In this document: positions 18,450-25,604 of the stretch, piece after piece | How positions within the stretch are numbered: the first letter of the stretch is position 1 | How the letters are laid out: the number at the start of each line of letters is the position of its first letter | The notes under the pieces: generated by a model | What the model saw: the letters and a program-made list of their open reading frames with translations, nothing else | Databases searched by the model: none | Told to the model about the DNA's origin: nothing | Made by a program: the position numbers and the translations under genes | Source: Gelidibacter salicanalis | GTDB lineage: Bacteria > Bacteroidota > Bacteroidia > Flavobacteriales > Flavobacteriaceae | DNA length: 64,000 nt | Direction: 5' to 3' | Assembly (NCBI RefSeq): GCF_007997285.1 | Contig: NZ_VORX01000002.1 | Span: 62,001 to 126,000 of the forward strand

Positions 18450-18457
18450 TATATTTG
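18450..18457 (+). promoter_or_regulatory. -7 promoter element of the mrp operon
   Basis: TATATTTG matches TAnnTTTG and predicts a transcript that starts near 18464, leaving a leader of about 90 nt. A perfect AGAAT-G-ATTCT palindrome (18464-18474) sits at the expected start. Confidence 0.5.
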
Positions 18458-18484
18458 CACTTTAGAATGATTCTTAATTAATAT

Positions 18485-18538
18485 AATGAAAGCACTTCAA
18501 AACGAATTGAAATAGCGTTTTTTGAGCTTTCATTTTTT
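18485..18538 (+). promoter_or_regulatory. Terminator-like hairpin in the mrp leader
   Basis: AATGAAAGC pairs with GCTTTCATT around an inner weaker stem, and TTTT follows, 15 nt before the start codon of mrp. The same stretch can be read as a 9-codon frame (MKALQNELK, 18487-18516). This has the form of an attenuator, but no regulation is proven. Confidence 0.45.
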
Positions 18539-18553
18539 AGCATCTCAGAACAC

Positions 18554-19690
18554 ATGAAATTACACAAACAAGATATATATAAAGCGTTAGAAAGTATTAC
18601 TGTTCCTGGTGAAGGTCAGAATATGGTAGAAAGCGGAGCGGTGAAAAACGTGGTTACTTTTGCTGACGAGGTTATTGTTGATATTACTATAAACAATCCG
18701 ACACTTCAAGCTAAAAAGAAAACGGAAGTTGAAATCATGCGCGCCATTCATGAGAAGGTTTATGAAAAAGCCAAGATTACAGTTAATATTAAAGTGGATG
18801 CACCTGCAAAATCTTTAGCCAATAGCATCAAAGGGAAAGCCATTCCTGGCATTCAAAATATCGTGGCGGTTGCCTCTGGTAAAGGCGGTGTTGGGAAATC
18901 GACCGTAACTGCAAACTTGGCAGTGACTCTGTCTCAAATGGGGTTCAAAGTTGGTATTCTTGATGCCGATATATACGGGCCTTCGATTCCTATCATGTTT
19001 GATGTCGAAAAAGAGCGTCCTATGGCCGTCACTATTGAGGGGAAATCTAAAATGAAACCAGTTGAAAACTATGGGGTAAAGATTTTATCTATAGGGTTCT
19101 TTACACAACCTGACCAAGCGGTGGTTTGGCGTGGACCAATGGCTGCAAAAGCATTAAATCAAATGATATTTGATGCGCATTGGGGAGAATTGGACTTTAT
19201 GTTGATCGATTTGCCACCAGGAACCGGAGATATTCACTTAAGTATCATGCAATCCTTGCCTATAACCGGAGCAGTCATTGTCAGTACACCTCAAAACGTC
19301 GCGCTAGCTGATGCTAAGAAGGGTGTTGCCATGTTTCAGCAGGAAAGCATTAATGTTCCTGTGTTAGGAATCATTGAAAATATGGCCTATTTTACCCCTG
19401 AAGAATTGCCAGAAAACAAATATTATATCTTTGGGAAAGAAGGTGCCAAACACTTGGCTGAAGACTTAAAAGTGCCCTTCTTAGGCGAAATTCCTTTGGT
19501 ACAAAGTATTCGGGAGGCTGGGGATGTTGGTCGTCCTGCAGCCATGCAAACCGCGACACCGTTGCAAGCCGCTTTTGAAAAAATAACCCAAAATGTTGTG
19601 CAGGAAGTCGTGAGACGTAATGACGATTTGCCACCTACCGAAGCAATTAAAATTACTACAATGGCTGGTTGTTCAGCAGTAAAGAAATAA
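18554..19690 (+). CDS. Mrp/NBP35-type iron-sulfur carrier ATPase
   Basis: This 378-residue protein has an N-terminal DUF59/MIP18 domain (about residues 1-90), then a ParA-like ATPase with deviant Walker A VASGKGGVGKSTV near 112, Walker B-like FMLIDLPPGTGDIHLS and GIIENMAYF. Mrp proteins carry or insert [4Fe-4S] clusters. The usual CxxC of ApbC/Mrp is not obvious; a single C-terminal Cys (MAGCSAVKK) remains, so the cluster site is uncertain. The gene is followed after 38-47 nt by a NifU-type protein. Confidence 0.9.
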   Translation: MKLHKQDIYKALESITVPGEGQNMVESGAVKNVVTFADEVIVDITINNPTLQAKKKTEVEIMRAIHEKVYEKAKITVNIKVDAPAKSLANSIKGKAIPGIQNIVAVASGKGGVGKSTVTANLAVTLSQMGFKVGILDADIYGPSIPIMFDVEKERPMAVTIEGKSKMKPVENYGVKILSIGFFTQPDQAVVWRGPMAAKALNQMIFDAHWGELDFMLIDLPPGTGDIHLSIMQSLPITGAVIVSTPQNVALADAKKGVAMFQQESINVPVLGIIENMAYFTPEELPENKYYIFGKEGAKHLAEDLKVPFLGEIPLVQSIREAGDVGRPAAMQTATPLQAAFEKITQNVVQEVVRRNDDLPPTEAIKITTMAGCSAVKK

Positions 19691-19737
19691 ACGACAAAAC
19701 TGAAATATAGTTTTGTTACTACCTTAAAATGATAAAC

Positions 19738-19980
19738 ATGACAACTGAAGAATTGAGATTAAATGTTGAAAAGGCACTTGATGAAATACGTCCTTTTCTT
19801 CAAAGTGATGGTGGCGATATTGCCTTGTTGTCCATTGAAAATGACAATCTGGTCAGAGTGCAGTTAGAAGGTGCTTGTGTAGGGTGTTCCGTCAACCAAA
19901 TGACCTTAAAGTCGGGCGTTGAAATGACCATCAAAAAATACGCGCCACAAATTGAGCACGTCATCAATGTGGAAGCTTAA
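19738..19980 (+). CDS. NifU C-terminal domain iron-sulfur scaffold
   Basis: This 80-residue protein (start at the second Met, MTTEEL) is the NifU C-terminal domain, with IRPFLQSDGGDIALL and the cluster-binding CVGC in EGACVGCSVNQMT. It is the Nfu-type carrier that delivers Fe-S clusters. It lies directly behind Mrp, which suggests a cluster-handling pair. A longer reading from 19729 adds only three residues. Confidence 0.9.
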   Translation: MTTEELRLNVEKALDEIRPFLQSDGGDIALLSIENDNLVRVQLEGACVGCSVNQMTLKSGVEMTIKKYAPQIEHVINVEA

Positions 19981-20038
19981 TTTTTATCGTTTTATTGGAT
20001 GAATTAAGGAGCTTCGCAGCAATCCGATTTAATACTCA

Positions 20039-20056
20039 ATATGATTAATATCATAT
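20039..20056. promoter_or_regulatory. FNR/CRP-type inverted repeat
   Basis: ATATGAT-TAAT-ATCATAT contains TGAT-N4-ATCA, the core of FNR/CRP-family operators, 82 nt before the ferredoxin-NADP reductase gene. The regulator is not in the window. Confidence 0.4.
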
Positions 20057-20137
20057 CATTTAAACCGCATTAATTGGATTTTTGTGTACTAAAATGAAGT
20101 TGAATTAAATGAGTTACCCATTTTTTGGGTCTATTAT

Positions 20138-21199
20138 ATGATTAAAACAGACATACTTATTATAGGTGCCGGACCAACAGGTTTGTTCGCTGTATTTGAA
20201 GCCGGATTATTAAAATTAAAATGCCATCTTATTGATGCCTTACCCCAAATTGGAGGGCAATGTTCAGAACTCTATCCTAAAAAACCAATTTACGATATTC
20301 CAGGGTTTCCTGAGATTTTGGCGGGGGACCTGACCAATAATCTCATGGAGCAATGTAAACAGTTTGAACCTGGATTTACCTTGGGAGAGCGTGCAGAAAC
20401 AATTGAAAAACAAGACGACGGTAGTTTTATTGTGACGACGAACAAAGGCACCAAACACCAGGCGCCAGTAGTTGCAATTGCAGGTGGTTTAGGGAGTTTT
20501 GAACCGCGCAAGCCCTTAATTGACAACATTGGTTCTTTTGAGGACAAAGGTGTGGAGTATTTTATAAAGGATCCTGAAATGTATCGCGACAAACGTGTGG
20601 TGATTTCTGGTGGTGGCGATTCTGCTTTAGATTGGAGCATCTTTTTATCCAATATCGCTTCTGAGGTCACACTGATCCATCGTCGTAATGAATTTAGAGG
20701 GGCTTTAGATTCTGTGGACAAAGTTCAGGAACTTAAAAACCAAGGTAAAATAAATCTGATTACCCCAGCTGAAGTGATCAATATTGTAGGAGATCATAAA
20801 GTGGAAGCAGTGGTTGTGGCGCAATCTAAAAATATCGAAAAGGAATTTGAGGTGGCGTGTGATCACTTTATCCCATTGTTCGGATTGTCTCCTAAATTGG
20901 GACCTATTGGCAATTGGGGACTTGAAATAGAAAAGAATGCCATCGTGGTCAATAACGCTTTAGATTATCAAACAAATATTCCAGGGATCTTCGCCATTGG
21001 CGATGTGAACACTTATCCGGGGAAATTGAAATTGATTCTGTGCGGCTTTCATGAGGCAACCTTAATGTGCCAAGCGGCTTATCAGATTATCAATCCGGGT
21101 AAAAAATATGTGTTAAAATACACCACCGTTAGTGGAGTCAATGGATTTGATGGGACGCGTAAAGAAGCGCCAAAGCAAGTGGTTAAAGCAATCGATTAA
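20138..21199 (+). CDS. Ferredoxin--NADP reductase, thioredoxin-reductase-like
   Basis: This 353-residue flavoprotein has the FAD site IIGAGPTGLFAVFEAGL at residues 6-22, IDALPQIGGQCSELYP, an NADP site with VVISGGGDSALDWSIFL near 160, and the second FAD motif FAIGDVNTYPGKLKLI. There is no CxxC pair, so it is the thioredoxin-reductase-like ferredoxin-NADP reductase type, not a thioredoxin reductase. It moves electrons between NADPH and ferredoxin. The ferredoxin gene starts 2 nt after its stop, a strong hint that the two are partners. Confidence 0.93.
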   Translation: MIKTDILIIGAGPTGLFAVFEAGLLKLKCHLIDALPQIGGQCSELYPKKPIYDIPGFPEILAGDLTNNLMEQCKQFEPGFTLGERAETIEKQDDGSFIVTTNKGTKHQAPVVAIAGGLGSFEPRKPLIDNIGSFEDKGVEYFIKDPEMYRDKRVVISGGGDSALDWSIFLSNIASEVTLIHRRNEFRGALDSVDKVQELKNQGKINLITPAEVINIVGDHKVEAVVVAQSKNIEKEFEVACDHFIPLFGLSPKLGPIGNWGLEIEKNAIVVNNALDYQTNIPGIFAIGDVNTYPGKLKLILCGFHEATLMCQAAYQIINPGKKYVLKYTTVSGVNGFDGTRKEAPKQVVKAID

Positions 21200-21201
21200 A
21201 A

Positions 21202-21534
21202 ATGGAACAAGATATTAGTATAAAAATCACGGATAGGGAGGGTGTTGTACATGCTATTGACGCACCTACCGATATGGCTATGAATCTCATGGAAGTGGTT
21301 AGAAGCTACGAACTCGCTCCTGAAGGCACTATCGGTGTTTGCGGCGGAATGGCCATGTGCGCTTCTTGCCAATGTTATGTGGTGAGTGATACCGTACTTC
21401 CAGAAATGCAAGATGATGAAGAAGCCATGCTGTCTGAAGCATTTTATGTAAAGGACAATTCTAGATTAGGCTGTCAAATTCAGATGACTCCTGAAATGCA
21501 GGGCTTAGAAGTGATATTGGCTCCTGAATCTTAG
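21202..21534 (+). CDS. Adrenodoxin-type [2Fe-2S] ferredoxin
   Basis: This 110-residue protein has the [2Fe-2S] ligand pattern Cys47, Cys53, Cys56 (in GVCGGMAMCASCQC) and Cys91 (RLGCQI), with the DDEEAMLSEA stretch typical of adrenodoxin-like ferredoxins. It accepts electrons from the reductase encoded 2 nt upstream and would feed a P450, a dioxygenase or Fe-S cluster assembly. Which of these is not shown. A strong two-way terminator follows. Confidence 0.93.
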   Translation: MEQDISIKITDREGVVHAIDAPTDMAMNLMEVVRSYELAPEGTIGVCGGMAMCASCQCYVVSDTVLPEMQDDEEAMLSEAFYVKDNSRLGCQIQMTPEMQGLEVILAPES

Positions 21535-21578
21535 AGGAACTAGTTGAAGTTAGGACTTTCCTATTTTATATTGAAATA

Positions 21579-21608
21579 AAAAATGCTTCTCTGATGAGAA
21601 GCATTTTT
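21579..21608. terminator. Bidirectional terminator between ferredoxin and acyl-CoA dehydrogenase
   Basis: AAAAATGCTTCTC and GAGAAGCATTTTT form a perfect 13-bp stem with a TGAT loop, with A and T tracts at the two ends. Confidence 0.85.
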
Positions 21609-21662
21609 AGTTTTATCCAAAGAGATTTTATTTAAATCAGCTAATTTCTAAGTTAACTACTT

Positions 21663-22841
21663 TTATTTAAAAGCGTTTAAGCCTGTAATATCCAATCCGG
21701 TAATTAATAAGTGGATGTCATGCGTACCTTCATAAGTAATCACACTTTCTAGATTCATAGAGTGGCGCATAATGCTGTATTCGCCAGTAATTCCCATCCC
21801 GCCTAACATCTGACGTGCATCACGTGCAATGGTGATCGCCATATCCACATTATTGCGTTTTGCCATGGAGATTTGGGCTGAGGTGGCAGTGCCGTTTTCT
21901 CTCATCACACCTAAGCGCCACGCTAATAATTGTGCTTTGGTGATTTCAGTAATCATTTCAGCCAATTTTTTTTGTTGCAATTGGAACTGGCCAATTGGTT
22001 TGCCAAATTGCATGCGTTCTTTACTGTATCTTAATGCTGTATCATAACAGTCCATCGCAGCGCCAATTGCTCCCCAAGCAATACCATAACGGGCAGAATC
22101 TAAGCAACCAAGTGGTGCGCCTAAGCCTGATTTGTTTGGCAATAAATTTTCTTTAGGAACTTTGACATTATCAAAAATGAGCTCGCCAGTTGACGAAGCT
22201 CTTAACGACCATTTGTTATGTGTTTCCGGAGTCGTAAAACCTTCCATACCGCGCTCTACAATTAAGCCGTGTATACGTCCTGATTCATCTTTAGCCCAAA
22301 CTACAGCAACTTGACAAAACGGCGCATTGGAAATCCACATTTTTGCACCATTTAAAAGGTAATGGTCGCCCATGTCTTTAAAATTGGTAGTCATTCCCGC
22401 AGGGTTGCTGCCGTGGTCAGGCTCCGTTAGTCCAAAACTGCCCATCCATTCGCCACTAGCCAACTTTGGTAAGAATTTTTGACGTTGTGCTTCGTCACCG
22501 TATTTCCAAATTGGATACATCACTAAAGAAGATTGAACGGAGGCCGTGCTTCTTACGCCAGAATCGCCACGCTCAATTTCTTGCATGATCAATCCGTAAG
22601 AAATTTGGTCAAGTCCGGCACCACCATATTCTGCAGGAATATAAGGTCCGAAGGCCCCAATTTCAGCAAGTCCGTTGATGATTTGTTTTGGGAATTCTGC
22701 TTTTTGGGCATATTCCTCAATAATTGGCGATACTTCGCGTTTTACCCATTCTCTTGCGGCATCACGTACCAAACGATGTTCATCATTTAGTAACTCATCA
22801 ATATTGTAATAATCTGGGGCTTGGAACAAATCTGGCTTCAT
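21663..22841 (-). CDS. Acyl-CoA dehydrogenase, glutaryl-CoA dehydrogenase-like
   Basis: This FAD enzyme (392 residues from the second Met) has SFGLTEPDHGSNPAGM, KMWISNAPFCQVAVVWAK, and ITYEGTHDIHLLITGLDITG with the catalytic Glu in YEGT. The last pattern and the GSDPAGM-like segment point to the glutaryl-CoA dehydrogenase group, which oxidises and decarboxylates glutaryl-CoA to crotonyl-CoA in lysine and tryptophan breakdown. A saccharopine-type gene near 2 kb would fit lysine use, but the two are 19 kb apart. I start at 22841 because the upstream 10 residues are not family-like. Confidence 0.85.
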   Translation of the reverse strand: MKPDLFQAPDYYNIDELLNDEHRLVRDAAREWVKREVSPIIEEYAQKAEFPKQIINGLAEIGAFGPYIPAEYGGAGLDQISYGLIMQEIERGDSGVRSTASVQSSLVMYPIWKYGDEAQRQKFLPKLASGEWMGSFGLTEPDHGSNPAGMTTNFKDMGDHYLLNGAKMWISNAPFCQVAVVWAKDESGRIHGLIVERGMEGFTTPETHNKWSLRASSTGELIFDNVKVPKENLLPNKSGLGAPLGCLDSARYGIAWGAIGAAMDCYDTALRYSKERMQFGKPIGQFQLQQKKLAEMITEITKAQLLAWRLGVMRENGTATSAQISMAKRNNVDMAITIARDARQMLGGMGITGEYSIMRHSMNLESVITYEGTHDIHLLITGLDITGLNAFK

Positions 22842-22907
22842 GCTATTAAGTTTAATTTTAGTCAAACACAAAAGTAACGAAATCGTTATCAGTTGCCAAT
22901 ATTAAAT

Positions 22908-23642
22908 TTACATTTTGAGATAGAAGTCCTCCGTTAGGGCAATATAATCTTCAGTGTACTGATGTCTGGCAGTTTCGATGATCAGTTCCTTAGGATGGAC
23001 AGTCGATTCCTCGAACGAAAATTCGATTAAACTGCGTTTTATTTCGGAGTCCGGCGTCCCTTTCACTCTTAGAATTCGTTGCGGGTAGAGGTGTTCTTTA
23101 GAAGCCAGCACTATAAAATTTTTCTCTTCTGAAAATGGAATGATTACAGAAAATCGGCCTTGTTCAGAAAGTATTTTTGCCACACTTTCGATAAGCTGTC
23201 TAAAGGGCAGGGCATCAGCAAACCGAGCCATATCGCGTTGTTCATCATCGCTTTTGTAAGTATCGGTGTAAAATGGCGGATTGGATATAATCAAATCATA
23301 AGTGTCATCCATCCCAGACTCTTCATCCAATAAATCTTCTACAAATTCATCTAAAGCCGCATGGTAGCAAAACAAGCGGTCAGCCCAAGGCGACTGTTCA
23401 AAATTGTCTACACATTGCTCATAGGCTGCGTCATCAATTTCAATGGCATCAATGAGTTCAGCTGAGCTCCGCTGAGCCATCATTAACGCAAGAACGCCGG
23501 TGCCTGCGCCAATATCTAGTATAGAAAATGGATTCGCTTCCAGAGAAGTCCACGCGCCCAGTAACACCGCATCAGTACCAATCTTCATGGCACACCGGTT
23601 TTGATTAATTGTGAATTGTTTGAATTTGAAAGTCATTTCCAT
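22908..23642 (-). CDS. tRNA1(Val) adenine(37)-N6-methyltransferase, TrmN6-type
   Basis: This 244-residue protein has a class I SAM fold with ILDIGAGTGVLALMMAQ near residue 40 and the N6-adenine methyltransferase motif NPPF in IISNPPFYTD near 118. It begins FKFKQFTINQNRCAMKIGTD, the usual TrmN6/YfiC start. The E. coli protein methylates A37 of tRNA-Val. It lies 27 nt downstream of rimM on the same strand, so both are RNA-maturation genes. Confidence 0.88.
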   Translation of the reverse strand: MEMTFKFKQFTINQNRCAMKIGTDAVLLGAWTSLEANPFSILDIGAGTGVLALMMAQRSSAELIDAIEIDDAAYEQCVDNFEQSPWADRLFCYHAALDEFVEDLLDEESGMDDTYDLIISNPPFYTDTYKSDDEQRDMARFADALPFRQLIESVAKILSEQGRFSVIIPFSEEKNFIVLASKEHLYPQRILRVKGTPDSEIKRSLIEFSFEESTVHPKELIIETARHQYTEDYIALTEDFYLKM

Positions 23643-23669
23643 TGGTCTTTGTTCTTGGCTCTTGCAGTT

Positions 23670-24197
23670 CTATTGAAGATAAAGATCAATTAAACCTTCA
23701 GGCGTGTCTACCACAATTAATTTTTGTTCTTTATTCACCTTTTTGATAAAAGCATCGTTAAGCGGAATCAAGATTTCGATACCATCACAATCAATTTCAA
23801 ATAGTGCTTGCGCCGTAGAATCATTCACAGATTTTACAATGCCCACCGTTCCAAAATTGACATCCTCAACGGTAAACCCTATAATTTCATGAAAATAAAA
23901 TTTATTGCCTTCAAGTTTTGGAAGAAATTCTAGAGGCAGATAAATGTCAGATTTTAATAGCGCATCCGCATCCTGCTCCGTATCTACATCTTCAAATTTT
24001 ATGCGGAGTAATTCTGATTTGTGCAACTGGGAAGATTCGATAAAAAAGGGTACCAAATTATTACGAAGCTCTACAAATACCGACTCCATATCTTCATAGA
24101 TTTCCGGTTCATCCGTATCTAGTTTTATCAATAATTCTCCTTTAAAACTGTATTTTTTTACAATTTTACCAACGTAGAAACAGTCTTTTTTTAACAT
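23670..24197 (-). CDS. rimM: Ribosome maturation factor RimM
   Basis: This 175-residue protein has an N-terminal RimM barrel (YVGKIVKKYSFKGELLIKLD) and a C-terminal PRC barrel with FYFHEIIGFTVED and ILIPLNDAFIKKVN. RimM binds S19 and helps mature the 30S head. The gene lies downstream of rpsP on the same strand, as in many bacteria, but a strong terminator at 24354-24380 separates the two. The trmN6 gene follows closely. Confidence 0.94.
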   Translation of the reverse strand: MLKKDCFYVGKIVKKYSFKGELLIKLDTDEPEIYEDMESVFVELRNNLVPFFIESSQLHKSELLRIKFEDVDTEQDADALLKSDIYLPLEFLPKLEGNKFYFHEIIGFTVEDVNFGTVGIVKSVNDSTAQALFEIDCDGIEILIPLNDAFIKKVNKEQKLIVVDTPEGLIDLYLQ

Positions 24198-24353
24198 GGA
24201 TCATTTATTTGTTAAGTCTTTCTTTTAATGCAAACAACAAAGTCCTTCTTATAAGAGAGACTGTGCAAAATTAATAATAAGTTCCCGCCAAAAGTCGGGA
24301 TTTGTTTAATTACGCCTTCTTTTTTCTTCAAAAAAGAATGCTATTTCACAAAA

Positions 24354-24380
24354 AAACTCCGATAGGTCATATCGGAGTTT
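24354..24380 (-). terminator. Terminator after rpsP
   Basis: AAACTCCGATA and TATCGGAGTTT form a perfect 11-bp stem with a GGTCA loop, and the minus strand continues into a T tract. It ends rpsP transcription before rimM. Confidence 0.9.
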
Positions 24381-24402
24381 AAAAGTATAAAAAATAAATT
24401 CT

Positions 24403-24972
24403 TTATTCTTCTGTTTTTGTTTCAGCGTCATCAGCTGGAGCTTCTTCAGTAGTAGCTTCAACATCTGTTGCTTCTTCAGCAGGAGCATTTGCAGCCGCAT
24501 CAGCAGCTTCCGCGTCAGCAACAAGCTTTGCAGCTTCAGCTTCACGCTTTGCATTTACTTCTTTTTCAGCCTCAAGAGCTTTAGCTTTAGCATCTGCTTG
24601 CACTTTTGCTAAACCGTCTTTCTTAGCGTTTACTTTGTTTGCTTTTTCATCTAACCAAGCTGCGAATTTCTCCTCTGCTTGCTCTTCAGTTAAAGCCCCT
24701 TTTCTGACACCACCTGCAAGATGATTTTTCAACATGGCACCCTTGTAAGACAAAATTGCTCTTGCCGTATCTGTAGGTTGTGCACCATTTTGAAGCCATT
24801 TCACAGCATCATCAACATTTAATTCAATGGTTGCTGGATTTGTGGTAGGATTGTAAGCACCGATTTTCTCTAAGTATTTACCATCTCTTTTTGATCGTGC
24901 ATCAGCTGCAACAATCCAGAAATAAGGTTTCCCTTTCTTTCCGCGTCTTTGTAATCTAATTTTTACTGCCAT
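24403..24972 (-). CDS. rpsP: 30S ribosomal protein S16 with long C-terminal tail
   Basis: The first 80 or so residues are S16 (VKIRLQRRGKKGKPYFWIV, RSKRDGKYLEKIGAYNPTT). The protein is 189 residues, about twice the usual 80-90. The extra part is rich in Ala, Glu, Lys and Asp, with many AEA/AAA runs, and is probably helical or disordered. Such tails occur in Flavobacteriia. The transcript appears to begin with a structured leader (25017-25051 and 24988-25002). A terminator follows. Confidence 0.95.
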   Translation of the reverse strand: MAVKIRLQRRGKKGKPYFWIVAADARSKRDGKYLEKIGAYNPTTNPATIELNVDDAVKWLQNGAQPTDTARAILSYKGAMLKNHLAGGVRKGALTEEQAEEKFAAWLDEKANKVNAKKDGLAKVQADAKAKALEAEKEVNAKREAEAAKLVADAEAADAAANAPAEEATDVEATTEEAPADDAETKTEE

Positions 24973-24987
24973 AAATAATTAATTAGT

Positions 24988-25051
24988 GAGGTTCGCGACC
25001 TCTATTATTAATAAGAGCCTGCCCGACATAAACAATTTATGTCCTTCAGGC
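24988..25051 (-). promoter_or_regulatory. Structured 5' leader of rpsP
   Basis: On the minus strand the leader starts with GCCTG-AAG-GACATAAA-TTG-TTTATGTC-GGG-CAGGC, a long hairpin with an 8-bp perfect upper stem and a 5-bp lower stem (25017-25051). A GAGGT-CGCGA-ACCTC hairpin (24988-25002) follows, 16 nt before the start codon. Position and form suit an S16 autoregulatory leader. A Flavobacteria S16 leader class has, as I recall, been proposed. Confidence 0.6.
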
Positions 25052-25056
25052 GGGCG

Positions 25057-25064
25057 CAAAGATA
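25057..25064 (-). promoter_or_regulatory. -7 promoter element of rpsP
   Basis: TATCTTTG on the minus strand matches TAnnTTTG. It places the transcript start just at the base of the leader hairpin. Confidence 0.55.
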
Positions 25065-25604
25065 CTATAAAATTTGTATTCTCGAATAGTTTATTGCAAA
25101 TAATGAAGCCTTAATATGAGGTTTTCATCGTGGGTAGGTCTGGGTCCTTTATTCATACAGCGCGCTTTAAATTAATAGGTTAGCTGAGATGGGAGGTTGG
25201 CAATCCGTCTGTAATTGGTAATTCTAGAGGGGTTCATTGCGGAAGGTATAGTTGAAACATATGTTCTTTACCTAAATTGTGTAACTGTTTAACTTGAATT
25301 GTTGATGGTGTTAAGGCATCACATTTATTCAAACTGTTCATAACTTTCATTTCAAAAAGGCGTTAATTATATGTAATTTTAAAAACTTTTCATTCGAAAA
25401 AAATTATATTTTAAAATTTTGATATTCAGTTGTATCCGTTACAGTCCATGTAAATTTTTCAACTTGGCACTCCATACAATAAGGTTTAATTAGCCTTTAC
25501 AGAAGCTACGTGTGCAAATATTATCAGATTGATTATAACTGTCAGATTTTACAGAAAGAAACGACCATACTATTTAATAATTCACAACTTACAGATTACA
25601 CCGC

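Larger units (their letters stand above)
24973..25604. other. Intergenic gap of 632 nt between rpsP and dnaE
   Basis: The first 90 nt hold the rpsP leader and promoter. From about 25080 to 25604, the side facing dnaE, I see AT-rich DNA with no open frame above 60 codons and no clear RNA gene. A leader for dnaE could lie here, but nothing specific is visible. Confidence 0.5.
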
